Shown one piece after another: positions 52,200 through 60,846 of a stretch of 64,000 nucleotides of DNA (positions are counted from its first letter, which is position 1; each line of letters begins with the position of its first letter). The DNA comes from Gammaproteobacteria bacterium (lineage in GTDB: Bacteria > Pseudomonadota > Gammaproteobacteria > Pseudomonadales > Azotimanducaceae), in contig JAJFKA010000124.1 of assembly GCA_021773555.1 (NCBI GenBank), positions 62,001 through 126,000 on the forward strand, written 5' to 3'. Both the position numbers and the translations under genes were made by a program. Under the pieces are notes generated by a model, which worked only from the letters and a program-made list of their open reading frames with translations, was not told where the DNA came from and made no database searches.

Positions 52200-52709
52200 A
52201 TGAGGGATAAACAGGCCAGATTTGAACATCTGGTCAAAGCATACAGCCCCTGGCTTTACCGTTATGCTTATTGGATAAGCGGAGACAAGGCCAGCGCTGA
52301 AGATCTTGTGCAGGAAACATTTCTGCGCGCTTGGCGATTCCTGGATTCGCTTAAGGAAGAGGCATCAGCGAAAAGCTGGTTAACAACAATCTTACGTCGC
52401 GAAAATGCCAGAAAGTATGAACGTAAACAGCTTGACTACACCGACATAGAAATGGATTCAATTCCCGCAGAAGTGATCCCATTTGATCCCAGACCGGAGG
52501 TCGTTGCCCTTCGGGTAGCCTTAAAAGGGCTCCCGCCTAAGTATCGCGAACCACTGGTGTTACAGGTACTGGAAGGCTATACCCTGGATGAAATCGCTCA
52601 TATTTTTGAACTACCCCGCAACACGGTTGCTACCCGCCTGCATAGAGCAAGACAAAAACTGCGCCGGGTGTTGCAGCCAGAGCAGGTCGATAAGGGGAAC
52701 CAATCATGA
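52200..52709 (+). CDS. ECF-family RNA polymerase sigma factor
   Basis: A 169-residue sigma factor of the two-domain ECF type. Region 2 is FEHLVKAYSPWLYRYAYWISGD then AEDLVQETFLRAWRFLDSL. Region 4 is LPPKYREPLVLQVLEGYTLDEIAHIFELPRNTVATRLHRARQKLRR. ATG 52200 (MRDKQ) matches the normal ECF length; the longer frame to 52092 would run over the candidate promoter. It overlaps the DUF3379 gene by four bases, the usual arrangement of a sigma factor with its anti-sigma partner. Confidence 0.9.
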   Translation: MRDKQARFEHLVKAYSPWLYRYAYWISGDKASAEDLVQETFLRAWRFLDSLKEEASAKSWLTTILRRENARKYERKQLDYTDIEMDSIPAEVIPFDPRPEVVALRVALKGLPPKYREPLVLQVLEGYTLDEIAHIFELPRNTVATRLHRARQKLRRVLQPEQVDKGNQS

Positions 52710-53431
52710 ACTGTCTGCAATTCAGACGATTGAAACTCACTGATCCCTGCCAGCCAAATCAGGAAGCAGACGCACACAGGGACAGCTGCCCGGTGTGCAG
52801 CGCTTTCGAGAAGGAAATACTCATCCTGGAAGAAAATGTGCGTTCGGCACTCACCGTTGCTCCACCTGAGGGTTTTGCGGCCAGAATTTTGCTCAACCAG
52901 TCCTTAAAACACCCGCGACGGCCCACGCGCTGGTACTGGATCAGCACGGCCGCATCCTTTTTTATAGCAACCCTCGCATTCCTTTTTGTGACGGGTGAGT
53001 CGCTGGATGCACAAGTCATCGGCCATATGGAACATGAGGCAAATTGGATTCACGCTCAATCGGATGAAATCTCGACTGATGAAGTTCGTTCGGTATTGCG
53101 CTCGGTCGGAGGAGATACCAACGTTCCATTTGATTCAGTCACCTTTGCCTCAAAGTGTCCCATGGGAGAACGATGGATCGCGCATTTTGTCATCGTTGAG
53201 GATGATGTTCCCTACACCGTCATACTGGTTCCCGACGAAATCCATGCCCGCATCCCGGTGACGCAAGTATTCAGGAGCGATCTCTGGCAGGGAATTATCA
53301 AGCCCCATGCGCTTGGAAATCTGGTAGTTGTCATGGCAGCCAGGCAGTCAACAAGTTACTCGCGTACAACAAATACAATTGCACATCTGGCGAACCGTTA
53401 CGCAAAGTCTATCGAACCCATGGTGATCTGA
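52706..53431 (+). CDS. DUF3379-like membrane protein, probable anti-sigma factor
   Basis: A 241-residue protein. The N-terminus has His 24 and Cys 28, Cys 31 (AHRDSCPVC), the HxxxCxxC of zinc anti-sigma domains. A single membrane helix follows near residue 85-95 (WISTAASFFIATLAFLFVTG), and then a periplasmic domain of about 140 residues ending VVVMAARQS. DUF3379 proteins are commonly encoded next to ECF factors. The ATGA overlap with the sigma gene supports a sigma/anti-sigma pair. The signal is unknown. Confidence 0.78.
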   Translation: MNCLQFRRLKLTDPCQPNQEADAHRDSCPVCSAFEKEILILEENVRSALTVAPPEGFAARILLNQSLKHPRRPTRWYWISTAASFFIATLAFLFVTGESLDAQVIGHMEHEANWIHAQSDEISTDEVRSVLRSVGGDTNVPFDSVTFASKCPMGERWIAHFVIVEDDVPYTVILVPDEIHARIPVTQVFRSDLWQGIIKPHALGNLVVVMAARQSTSYSRTTNTIAHLANRYAKSIEPMVI

Positions 53432-53570
53432 CCCGAAAATGGACCTGCCCGGATTGGGCCGCAGCGCAATTCCAGTCAGAAGAGTGTCTCAACCTGCCTC
53501 GCGAGTTCGACTGCACACGGGCGTGAATTCATTTATGATCGAGATTGATAATCTCAGAAAAAATCGATCA

Positions 53571-54257
53571 ATGTCCCGTGAGCAACAATTGACCATCGAG
53601 ACCCGTTCGGGTCTGTCGCTGGCAGCACTCTACAACAATCCTGCCGACAGCCAGTCGCTTGTCCTGTTGGCCCACGGCGCTGGTGCCGCGATCCAACACC
53701 CGCATATGTGCGCAATCGCTACTGCCCTGGCTGGAAAAGGAATCGCAAGCCTGCGATTTAATTTCCCCTACATGCAGGCTGGTCGACGGCGCACAGACAA
53801 TGTGCAGATTTGTACTGCGACATTCACCGACGCACATGCATTCGTCAATGGACTGTCCGGTAGTCGACCCGTTTTCATCGCAGGACATTCCTTTGGTGGA
53901 AGGATGGCTTCCCACTACCTGGCAGAAAACCAAAGCAGCAATTGCCGGGGCCTGATCTGTTTCTCCTTTCCCTTGCATCCATCCAGCAAGCCAGGCATTA
54001 CTCGTGCATCACACCTTTCAGACGTTTCTGTGCCGATGCTATTTTTAAGCGGCAGTCGCGACTCGCTCGCCGAGCCGGGTTTGCTTGAGAGTGTCGTTTC
54101 GAAATTGGACCTGGCACAGTTACACTGGCTTGATACGGCAGATCACAGCTTTAAACCGTTGAAAAGAACGCGTAAAAGCGAAGAAAATGTCTATGACGAA
54201 AGCGCCAGAATTGCTTCAAATTTTTCACGCGAGATCGTTCTCCAGAATTCCAAATAA
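53571..54257 (+). CDS. Dienelactone hydrolase-like alpha/beta hydrolase (Tex30/KAT8-like)
   Basis: About 228 residues with LVLLAHGAGAAIQHPHM, SLRFNFPYMQAGRRRTD, and the nucleophile elbow FIAGHSFGGRM. The acid is likely in LSGSRDSLAE and the His in TADHSFKPLK. This layout is the Tex30/KANL3 type of the family. ATG 53571 gives a normal length; ATG 53535 or 53439 would add unconserved residues. It is 10 bases upstream of the alcohol dehydrogenase gene and probably co-transcribed. Confidence 0.78.
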   Translation: MSREQQLTIETRSGLSLAALYNNPADSQSLVLLAHGAGAAIQHPHMCAIATALAGKGIASLRFNFPYMQAGRRRTDNVQICTATFTDAHAFVNGLSGSRPVFIAGHSFGGRMASHYLAENQSSNCRGLICFSFPLHPSSKPGITRASHLSDVSVPMLFLSGSRDSLAEPGLLESVVSKLDLAQLHWLDTADHSFKPLKRTRKSEENVYDESARIASNFSREIVLQNSK

Positions 54258-54267
54258 GGTTAACACC

Positions 54268-55362
54268 ATGCCGACTCCAGCACGCGTTGTCGTACTTCCC
54301 CAACAACCAGGACCACTTGAAGTCAGGGATCTCCTGCTACCGGATCCTGCCGATTACCAGGTTGTCGTAAAACAGTTCGCCAGTGGTGTCTGTCACAGCC
54401 AACTGCACACCATGCACCGGGAACGTAGTAATGCGATCATCCTGGGTCACGAATCGACAGGAGTCGTATTAAAAGCTGGCGCCAAAGTGGATCACGTTCA
54501 GGAAGGAGATACCGTGCTTGTCACCTGGGTTCCCAGAAATGCAGGCAGTGGCATGCGCCAACCCGCCGGTGTCAGTCTCGATCTCGGCGGCGGTGTGGAG
54601 GCACGGACCAACAATGTCTTTACCTGGTGTGATCATACTCTGGCCGATGAACAGTACGTGGTTAAGGTCGATCCCGACATAGACAAGGAAGTCACTGCCA
54701 TTATCGGTTGCGCCGTGATGACCGGGGCGGGTGCAGTCGAGAATACCGCGGGAGTTAAAAAGGGTGAGAGTGTTGCTATCTTTGGTGTTGGAGGTGTCGG
54801 TTTATCCGCAGTTGCTGCTGCCAAAACGCTCGGCGCCTATCCCATCATTGCCGTTGACCTGGATGAAACCAAGCTTAAGTTCGCGAAGCAGTTCGGTGCT
54901 ACCCACACTGTTAATGCTGCAAACACCAATCCGATCTCGGCGATAAAGGAACTAACAACTCAACAAGGTCGCTTTTCAATGAACGGTAATCCCGTCTCAG
55001 GTGCCGACTATGTCTTCGACTGTATCGGGCTGAAATCAACCATGGAACAAATCGTACCCTCCGTCAGAACCGGATTTTTCGGTGCAGAGCCAGGCGGCAC
55101 CGCGGTACTCGTCGGTGTACCAATGACCAGTGTGGAACTAAATGCAGTAGATCTGCTCATCAACGAGAAAAAGTTTATCGGCTCCATCGGAGGCTCATGT
55201 TCACCAGACAGGGATTTCCCAAAATACCTGGACTGGCATTCCAAGGGCATTTTGGACCTCAATACCCTGGTAACGGAGCGCTATACTATCGATGAGATTA
55301 ACGACGCAACGACCGCCCTTGAAAACGGGGAGATCGCCGGTCGCGCCTTGCTTACCTTTTAA
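54268..55362 (+). CDS. Zinc-dependent medium-chain alcohol dehydrogenase
   Basis: A 364-residue oxidoreductase of the MDR family. Catalytic zinc ligands are Cys in SGVCHSQLH, His in GHESTG and Cys in IIGCAVMTG. The NAD(P)-binding fold is FGVGGVGLSAVAAAKTLGA. The four-Cys structural zinc site found in class I enzymes is missing. ATG 54268 has AAGG eight bases upstream; the longer frame begins at 54187 inside the hydrolase gene. It may oxidise an alcohol to an aldehyde in the P450-linked or fatty alcohol pathway, which is only inference. Confidence 0.87.
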   Translation: MPTPARVVVLPQQPGPLEVRDLLLPDPADYQVVVKQFASGVCHSQLHTMHRERSNAIILGHESTGVVLKAGAKVDHVQEGDTVLVTWVPRNAGSGMRQPAGVSLDLGGGVEARTNNVFTWCDHTLADEQYVVKVDPDIDKEVTAIIGCAVMTGAGAVENTAGVKKGESVAIFGVGGVGLSAVAAAKTLGAYPIIAVDLDETKLKFAKQFGATHTVNAANTNPISAIKELTTQQGRFSMNGNPVSGADYVFDCIGLKSTMEQIVPSVRTGFFGAEPGGTAVLVGVPMTSVELNAVDLLINEKKFIGSIGGSCSPDRDFPKYLDWHSKGILDLNTLVTERYTIDEINDATTALENGEIAGRALLTF

Positions 55363-55388
55363 CGAAAGCAGATCTTGTCGGTCCCAGC

Positions 55389-56003
55389 TCAGCTCTGGAT
55401 GTTTGCGTCCATCCAGGCTCGCATTTCAGTTACCTGGCCTGCGACAACGGAGTCGGGTGGTTTTGCCACCCATGCATCCATGGCGAGAGCGAGCATCGCG
55501 GCTTTCTCAGGATCCATAGTCACCAGCTTTCGGTATGCTTCCTTGACCAGTTCCAACTCCCCGAGCATCAGGTGTGCTTCAGCCTGATATTCGATTGCAG
55601 GAGTATAACTCGGACGTAATTTCAGGCACTGATTGTAGGCCGCCAGTGCACCGGAGAAATCACCGGTTTGTTTGAGCGCATATCCCAGCGAGCCGTGGGC
55701 CTGGTACAATCTGGGCTCATAGCCTATAGCACGCTCAAAGTTATTCGCGGCGCGCACGAACTGCTTGTTCGCCTTCCGCTTCAGCTTCGCAACCTTTTTC
55801 TCACTTGATTGCGTGGCCGCTTCTTCGAGATATTTTAAAGCCTTGTCACGATTCTTCAGACCGGCATTATAGCTATCAACCGCTTTTTCCCCCGGTGTTT
55901 TTTGCGGAACCGAAGGTTGCGGTGAAGATGGCATCGCGCCACCACCTGCCGCAAACAAGGACCCCGACAGACACAATATCAAGACACAGATCATTATTCT
56001 CAT
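55389..56003 (-). CDS. Exported TPR-repeat protein
   Basis: A 204-residue protein with a signal peptide (MRIMICVLILCLSGSLFA) and tetratricopeptide repeats: AANNFERAIGYEPRLYQAHGSLGYALKQ, and FSGALAAYNQCLKLRPSYTPAIEYQAE, then LVKEAYRKLVTMDPE. It should bind other proteins in the periplasm. It is convergent with the alcohol dehydrogenase gene. A Pro/Ser-rich linker follows the signal. The partner is unknown. Confidence 0.78.
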   Translation of the reverse strand: MRIMICVLILCLSGSLFAAGGGAMPSSPQPSVPQKTPGEKAVDSYNAGLKNRDKALKYLEEAATQSSEKKVAKLKRKANKQFVRAANNFERAIGYEPRLYQAHGSLGYALKQTGDFSGALAAYNQCLKLRPSYTPAIEYQAEAHLMLGELELVKEAYRKLVTMDPEKAAMLALAMDAWVAKPPDSVVAGQVTEMRAWMDANIQS

Positions 56004-56172
56004 GGATGCAAATCTCCTGCTGGTTCCCTTATTTTAAGAGAAGGTCAGTCCAATATTAACATTAAGTGCGCATATGACCCGGGCCATACAGCAAGCACCT
56101 TACTGAAACAGACCGGCAAGAAGCCATCCCAGGACTCATTTTGACCCTGGCCATATCACTATCAAGTCACAT

Positions 56173-56850
56173 TTATAGCAGTCGCGGCAGGTCCAGGACG
56201 CTGGGGATAGATTTCTCCCGGGGAACCCTGGCGTGCTGACCCACCAGATAACATGAGATGCCAGCCTTAGTTGCACCCAAATAATCCATCAGGTAGTTGT
56301 CACCGACAAACACCGCCTCATTTGGGCAAACCCCGGCCCTGGCCAGGGCATGCTCAAACAGCGAAGGATCTGGCTTTGGAATGCCCCATTCCAGTGAGGT
56401 CACAACCCAGCTAAATTTATCCGCAATACCCATCCGGTCCAGTTCACGATGGATCAAGTCCGGCGCGTGGGTGTTAGACACAATCCCCAACTGGTAACGT
56501 TTTGCCAGTCCGCTGATCAGATTATCTATGCCTTTGATATGAGTTATTCCAGCTGACCACTCTTCAAGGTAGCTATCTGCGAGTTCTTTTGCCATGTCTG
56601 CATTTTCGATTCCTAACTGGCGGACAAATTCGCTACCCACGTCGACCATGGGATATTCCCGATTATGCTGAGTCGACCAGTCATCCATGCGGGACGCTGC
56701 GCAAATCCACAATTCCAGGAATTCCTCATAGCTTAATTCGATACCGAGGTCATTCAGTCTCTGGTGAGTCCGGTGATAGCCCTGTTCGGTTCGGGACGCG
56801 GAATAGTTTACGAGGGTTCCAAAAAAATCGAAAAACAGGCAGCGAACCAC
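56173..56850 (-). CDS. HAD family hydrolase
   Basis: A 225-residue hydrolase. Motif I is LFFDFFGTLVNYS, with Asp nucleophile and FDFFGTL pattern. Motif II is LGIVSNTHA, motif III is EWGIPKPDPSLFEHAL and motif IV is AVFVGDNYLMDYLGATKAG. The cap is a helical C1 type, as in YjjG/phosphoglycolate-like proteins. GTG 56850, four bases past the glyA stop, is the likely start; the longer frame to 56901 overlaps glyA. It is probably translated with glyA. The substrate is unknown. Confidence 0.83.
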   Translation of the reverse strand: MVRCLFFDFFGTLVNYSASRTEQGYHRTHQRLNDLGIELSYEEFLELWICAASRMDDWSTQHNREYPMVDVGSEFVRQLGIENADMAKELADSYLEEWSAGITHIKGIDNLISGLAKRYQLGIVSNTHAPDLIHRELDRMGIADKFSWVVTSLEWGIPKPDPSLFEHALARAGVCPNEAVFVGDNYLMDYLGATKAGISCYLVGQHARVPREKSIPSVLDLPRLL

Positions 56851-56854
56851 CAGA

Positions 56855-58111
56855 CTAGATCCCGGGCACAGGGAACCTCGTACAAAACGCTTCAACCTCA
56901 CACCTGATGCGTTCCAGATTCGCCTCGTCTTCGGGTGCTTTCAGACTGTCTATAATCCAGCCTGCCAACTGTTCCATATCCGAGCCAACCATGCCGCGGG
57001 TTGTCGCTGCCGGAGTTCCAATCCTGATACCACTGGGCCGTAGTGGCGGAAGTGGGTCATCGGGAATAATTTGCTTGTTAGTCGTGATCTGGACCTTGTC
57101 CAGCACTTCCTCCGCCCTCCTGCCATCAAGGCCGAAACTGGCAACCGTGTCCACTACCATCATATGGTTGTCGGTGCCGCCGGTAATCAATGTTGCCTGA
57201 TTCGACATCAACGCGTTCGCCAGGGTTTTGGAATTGATAAGCACCTGCTGCGCATACTGTTTGAATTCTTCCGTCTGGGCTTTTTTCAATGTGACCGCGA
57301 TAGCAGCCACAGCGTTCATGTGTGGACCGCCTTGCAATCCGGGGAACACCGATTTATCAATTTTTTTTGCAAAGGGTTTCCGGCAGAGCACCATGCCACC
57401 GCGGGGACCCCGTAATGATTTATGCGTCGTCGTCGTCACTATATCAAAGCCAAAATCGAAGGGATTGTTCATGGCCTCTCCCGCCACTAATCCGCCGAAA
57501 TGGGAAGCATCCGTCATGGTGATAGCGCCGACCTCATCCGCGATGGCCTTGAACTTCGCGTAGTCAATATCACGTGGGTAGGAAGTATAGCCGCATAGCA
57601 CGAGCTTCGGTTTATGGGTGAGTGCATCTTTGCGCACCTGGTCGTAGTCAACCGATCCGTCACTTGGATCTGTCACATATCGGATAAAGTTGAATAACTT
57701 ACCCATGTGTGAGACTGGCGCCCCATGGGTCAGGTGTCCCCCGTGGGACAGATCCATGGCCATAATCGTATCACCCGGTTCAAGCAGACCAAGATACACC
57801 GCCTGGTTCATGGCTGACCCGGAAAGCGGCTGGACGTTTGCGTGCTCACAGCGAAAAACTGCTTTTGCACGGTCCCGTGCCAGATTTTCGATCTGGTCAG
57901 TAAACTCCTGGCCACCGTAGTAGCGTCTGCCCGGGTACCCTTCCGAATATTTGTTTGTGAACACACTACCAAGCGTCGCGAGAACTTCTGGAAATGTGTA
58001 GTTCTCCGAGGGAATCAATTCGATACCTGACCGCTGTCTGGATTCCTCCCCACGCAGGGCGGCATAAACAGCAGGATCGTTTTGTTCTAACAGTTCAATA
58101 TTTGAATTCAC
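56855..58111 (-). CDS. glyA: Serine hydroxymethyltransferase
   Basis: A 418-residue PLP enzyme that interconverts serine and glycine with tetrahydrofolate, the main one-carbon source. The PLP Lys is 231 in TTTTHKSLRGPRGGM. Other family blocks are ELIPSENYTFPEVLATLGS, NVQPLSGSAMNQAVY and MTDASHFGGLVAG. The start is GTG 58111 with GGAG seven bases ahead. A ZTP riboswitch lies in its leader, so expression likely rises when 10-formyl-THF is short. The HAD gene follows four bases after its stop. Confidence 0.95.
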   Translation of the reverse strand: MNSNIELLEQNDPAVYAALRGEESRQRSGIELIPSENYTFPEVLATLGSVFTNKYSEGYPGRRYYGGQEFTDQIENLARDRAKAVFRCEHANVQPLSGSAMNQAVYLGLLEPGDTIMAMDLSHGGHLTHGAPVSHMGKLFNFIRYVTDPSDGSVDYDQVRKDALTHKPKLVLCGYTSYPRDIDYAKFKAIADEVGAITMTDASHFGGLVAGEAMNNPFDFGFDIVTTTTHKSLRGPRGGMVLCRKPFAKKIDKSVFPGLQGGPHMNAVAAIAVTLKKAQTEEFKQYAQQVLINSKTLANALMSNQATLITGGTDNHMMVVDTVASFGLDGRRAEEVLDKVQITTNKQIIPDDPLPPLRPSGIRIGTPAATTRGMVGSDMEQLAGWIIDSLKAPEDEANLERIRCEVEAFCTRFPVPGI

Positions 58112-58138
58112 GGGCAGACTCCAGTAAGGATGAGTTTT

Positions 58139-58217
58139 GGGCGCCCAGGCGAACGGCTTTAGAATGCACTCTCACTTCCCGGTGGTTTTCCACCCGTAAT
58201 CGCCAGTCATGAGAGTG
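58139..58217 (-). promoter_or_regulatory. ZTP riboswitch (pfl motif) upstream of glyA
   Basis: Reading on the minus strand, CACTCTC (58217-58211) pairs with GAGAGTG (58173-58167) as P1. Inside are TGACTGGCG (58209-58201), the hairpin GGTGG-AAAA-CCACC (58194-58181) and GGGAAG. The 3' part holds CGCCTGGGC (58151-58143), and GGCG at 58204-58201 can pair with CGCC at 58151-58148 as the pseudoknot. These match the conserved pfl/ZTP aptamer, which senses ZMP/ZTP and is known upstream of glyA. About 28 bases separate it from the GTG, so control of translation is likely. Confidence 0.88.
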
Positions 58218-58221
58218 GTGA

Positions 58222-58229
58222 ATTCTATA
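58222..58229 (-). promoter_or_regulatory. Putative -10 element of the glyA promoter
   Basis: TATAGAAT on the minus strand lies five bases before the first paired base of the riboswitch, which would place the transcript start at the P1 stem. No convincing -35 is seen at the expected distance. Confidence 0.45.
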
Positions 58230-58279
58230 CGCCACTGGTCCTGATTTGAACGGATTTTTTTTCGTGCTGTGACAGGCAG

Positions 58280-58648
58280 TCAAAAAGTGTGACCGTCCAG
58301 TGCCAGACACTGACAGGCTGCGACCACGACCTCCTGCTTCACAAAGAAATAGTCAGTTTTGAAGCCACTCATAACCAGAACGCTGATTTTTTCCCTGGCG
58401 AGGCAACCGGTAATGGCCGAGGCAATTCCGATAGCATCAAATTCGAGTTGCTCATCAATGACAATGCATCGCCAGCCCTGCTCCACACTGGCCGAGCCGC
58501 TGCAATCACTTCCTGCAATGGCCATCAGCGAATAGTCACCCGGTACAACCATCTGAATGAAGATTTTCGATCGCGGTACCGCCTGTAAAGCATCGTTTGA
58601 GTCAAAGGCGTAATAGTCAAACACCTGGGGTAAAATTTTCATTTTCAT
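58280..58648 (-). CDS. ACT domain protein
   Basis: A 122-residue protein with two tandem ACT-like halves. The second, GIASAITGCLAREKISVLVMSGFKTDYFFV, is the conserved block of the CASTOR/ACT_7 group, which binds amino acids. ATG 58648 (MKMKILP) is chosen because the longer frame overlaps the monooxygenase gene by about 95 bases. It lies 16 bases downstream of that gene on the same strand. It may sense an amino acid; the ligand and partner are unknown. Confidence 0.78.
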   Translation of the reverse strand: MKMKILPQVFDYYAFDSNDALQAVPRSKIFIQMVVPGDYSLMAIAGSDCSGSASVEQGWRCIVIDEQLEFDAIGIASAITGCLAREKISVLVMSGFKTDYFFVKQEVVVAACQCLALDGHTF

Positions 58649-58664
58649 AGCATGAACTACTGGC

Positions 58665-59903
58665 CTACCCACTTGTTTTTTCATTGACATCAGAACGCGC
58701 AAAACCCGCCAGCTTTTTGTAAGCCCGGGCGATGTCTTCGAGTTCACCAGCGGGCACACAAGTGTGCTCGCTCCCGCAAGTTCCCGGGCAACGATCTTTG
58801 ATCAACTGCAGTACGCGTTCAGGTCCCGTATTCCGATTATCGAGAATCAACCGGGTTGTGGCCGGACGACGAATCTCCTCAAAGGCCTTAAACGCGGGAA
58901 CAACCTCACGTTGACTGCTTAATTGCTCGGCAATACAAACGGCATCGAGAATACCCTGGGAAGCCCCGTTGGAACCGTTGGGAAACATCGCGTGGGCTGC
59001 GTCACCGGCCAGTGTTACCCTGCCAAACGACCATCGATCAAGCGGGTCTCGATCGATCATCGGGAATTTGTAAATCCTGCTGGCCTGGCGGAACAATACC
59101 GGCACATTCAACCAGGAAAATTGCCAGCTATCGAATCGAGCAGCGAATTCCTCCAGTTGGCCTTCTCCCTTCCAGTCATCCACATGCGCCGTTTCCAGGG
59201 GCACGCGAAATTCGGCAACCCAGTTAATAAGCTGTTGTCCCTCGGAATCCGGACTGCTGATCGGATAGACCACAACTTTCTGATCTGCATGTCCTGCCAT
59301 AATCATCGTTTTAGCCGTCAGGAAGGAGTGGCTGAACGTCGCGCCGCGCCACAGGATCAATCCGGCAAAGTGAGGAGAGCCCTGATCCGGGTGTAGCTGC
59401 TGCCTTACCACTGAATTAATTCCATCCGCGCCGATGAGATAGTCACCGGAAACCTTGTGCACTACACCACTGTGATCGGAAAATTCCGCGTTGACGGAGT
59501 CGCCTTGTTCAGTGAAACCAAGCAATCGACGGTCAGTGACGAGTGACTGTGCCCCCATACGTTCAACCACCGCCTGTTTCAGCAGGGCCTGCAACTTCCC
59601 GCGGTGTATGGAGTATTGGGGCACGTCGTATCCCGCATCGAGCCCACGTGGCTCCTGCCAGATTGCCTTGCCATCTTCACTAAAAAAACGCAGTTCACCG
59701 GTTCTCACTGCAACACTATCCAGCGCCGGGCCAAGCCCCAGGTCAATCAGGTGTTTGACCGAGTGCGGCAGCAGATTGAGCCCGACTCCCAATTCCTTTA
59801 TTTCAAGCGCTTCTTCAAGAATACGGACCTTTAATCCTGCCTTGTGTAACGTCAATGCGGTGGTCAAACCGACGATTCCTGCTCCTGCTATCAAACCCTG
59901 CAT
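58665..59903 (-). CDS. FAD-dependent monooxygenase (PHBH-like)
   Basis: A 412-residue class A flavin monooxygenase. The dinucleotide motif is LIAGAGIVGLTTALTLHKAGL, DG-motif DYLIGADGINSVVR near residue 155, and GD motif VTLAGDAAHAMFPNGSNGASQGI near residue 300. It has the salicylate/3-hydroxybenzoate hydroxylase pattern and uses NAD(P)H and oxygen to hydroxylate an aromatic or similar substrate. Chain length is typical. It is divergent from the crotonase gene at 59989. Confidence 0.87.
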   Translation of the reverse strand: MQGLIAGAGIVGLTTALTLHKAGLKVRILEEALEIKELGVGLNLLPHSVKHLIDLGLGPALDSVAVRTGELRFFSEDGKAIWQEPRGLDAGYDVPQYSIHRGKLQALLKQAVVERMGAQSLVTDRRLLGFTEQGDSVNAEFSDHSGVVHKVSGDYLIGADGINSVVRQQLHPDQGSPHFAGLILWRGATFSHSFLTAKTMIMAGHADQKVVVYPISSPDSEGQQLINWVAEFRVPLETAHVDDWKGEGQLEEFAARFDSWQFSWLNVPVLFRQASRIYKFPMIDRDPLDRWSFGRVTLAGDAAHAMFPNGSNGASQGILDAVCIAEQLSSQREVVPAFKAFEEIRRPATTRLILDNRNTGPERVLQLIKDRCPGTCGSEHTCVPAGELEDIARAYKKLAGFARSDVNEKTSG

Positions 59904-59988
59904 AATCTACCTCATCCAAATGATCCCAAATTGACAGTGAACTCAAAATTCCCAATGATGCATCGTACAATCTTCAGGAGATGATGAC

Positions 59989-60846
59989 ATGGATACCGGA
60001 AATTTTACCGGATTTCAGGTGACACTAGAGGAACCCGGAATTGCCTGGATTGAGTTCAACGAACCGGAAAAACTCAATGGCATGAATACGCGCAAGAAAC
60101 GAGACCTGATCGAAACGCTGGTGCAGGCGCAAATGGATAATGCCGTTAGAGTCATTGTATTCACTGGACAAGGGCGTGCTTTTTGTGCAGGAGATGATCT
60201 CAAGGCCTACTCGCGTGGTGATGCCGCTGAGAACGCATTGATGGCTCCGATACCACCTGGCCACGACAATCCCATTGGCACCTATAACGGTCTGAGACAT
60301 ATTTCTCAGGCGTTGAATCTCACCATTCGCAGTCTGGACAAACTTACCATTGCCGCCGTCAATGGTATTGCGATCCAGACCGGCCTATCACTGGCGCTTT
60401 CCTGCGACTTCAAAATTGCCGCCAGCGAGGCAAAGCTTGGCAGCGCAACCCTCAGGTTTGGCTTGCTGCCTGATGAGGGAGGACAGTATCTGCTGGTCCA
60501 GCATATGGGCCTCGCCAAAACGCTGGACTTTGTCATGCGTAAAAAAATCGTTAGTGCAGATGAGGCAATGTCGCTGGGCCTGGTCAATGAAGTCGTGCCG
60601 TTGGATCAACTGCGGGCAGAAACGCTGAAGTTAGCCTCGGAACTAAGCCTCGGTCCGCAGGTTGCTATGCGACTGCTTAAACGCTCTGTTTACCAGGCGG
60701 CAGAACTGAGTTTCGAACAAGCCTGTGACGAAATAGCGTCCAAAACAGCCATTTCTGATCATCACCCGGACACCCGTGAAGGTGTATCGGCGTTCCGGGA
60801 AAAACGCACTCCGAAGTTTAACGCGTGGCTGGAGAATCAGGCATGA
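59989..60846 (+). CDS. Enoyl-CoA hydratase/isomerase family protein
   Basis: A 285-residue crotonase-fold protein. CoA-binding segments are FTGQGRAFCAGDDLKAYS and NGIAIQTGLSLALSCDFKIAA. Neither standard hydratase Glu is kept: GGGxE reads IQTGLS and the FGxPE region reads LGSATLRFG. A nearby LLPDEGG could supply an acid. It may therefore be an isomerase or thioesterase-like crotonase. It is translationally coupled to the methyltransferase by a four-base overlap. Confidence 0.8.
   Translation: MDTGNFTGFQVTLEEPGIAWIEFNEPEKLNGMNTRKKRDLIETLVQAQMDNAVRVIVFTGQGRAFCAGDDLKAYSRGDAAENALMAPIPPGHDNPIGTYNGLRHISQALNLTIRSLDKLTIAAVNGIAIQTGLSLALSCDFKIAASEAKLGSATLRFGLLPDEGGQYLLVQHMGLAKTLDFVMRKKIVSADEAMSLGLVNEVVPLDQLRAETLKLASELSLGPQVAMRLLKRSVYQAAELSFEQACDEIASKTAISDHHPDTREGVSAFREKRTPKFNAWLENQA

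Noticed and set aside
58139-58217. Glycine or THF riboswitch before glyA
   Set aside because: The TGACTGGCG, GGGTGG/CCACC and CGCCTGGGC elements are those of the pfl/ZTP aptamer; neither the glycine nor the THF aptamer core is present.
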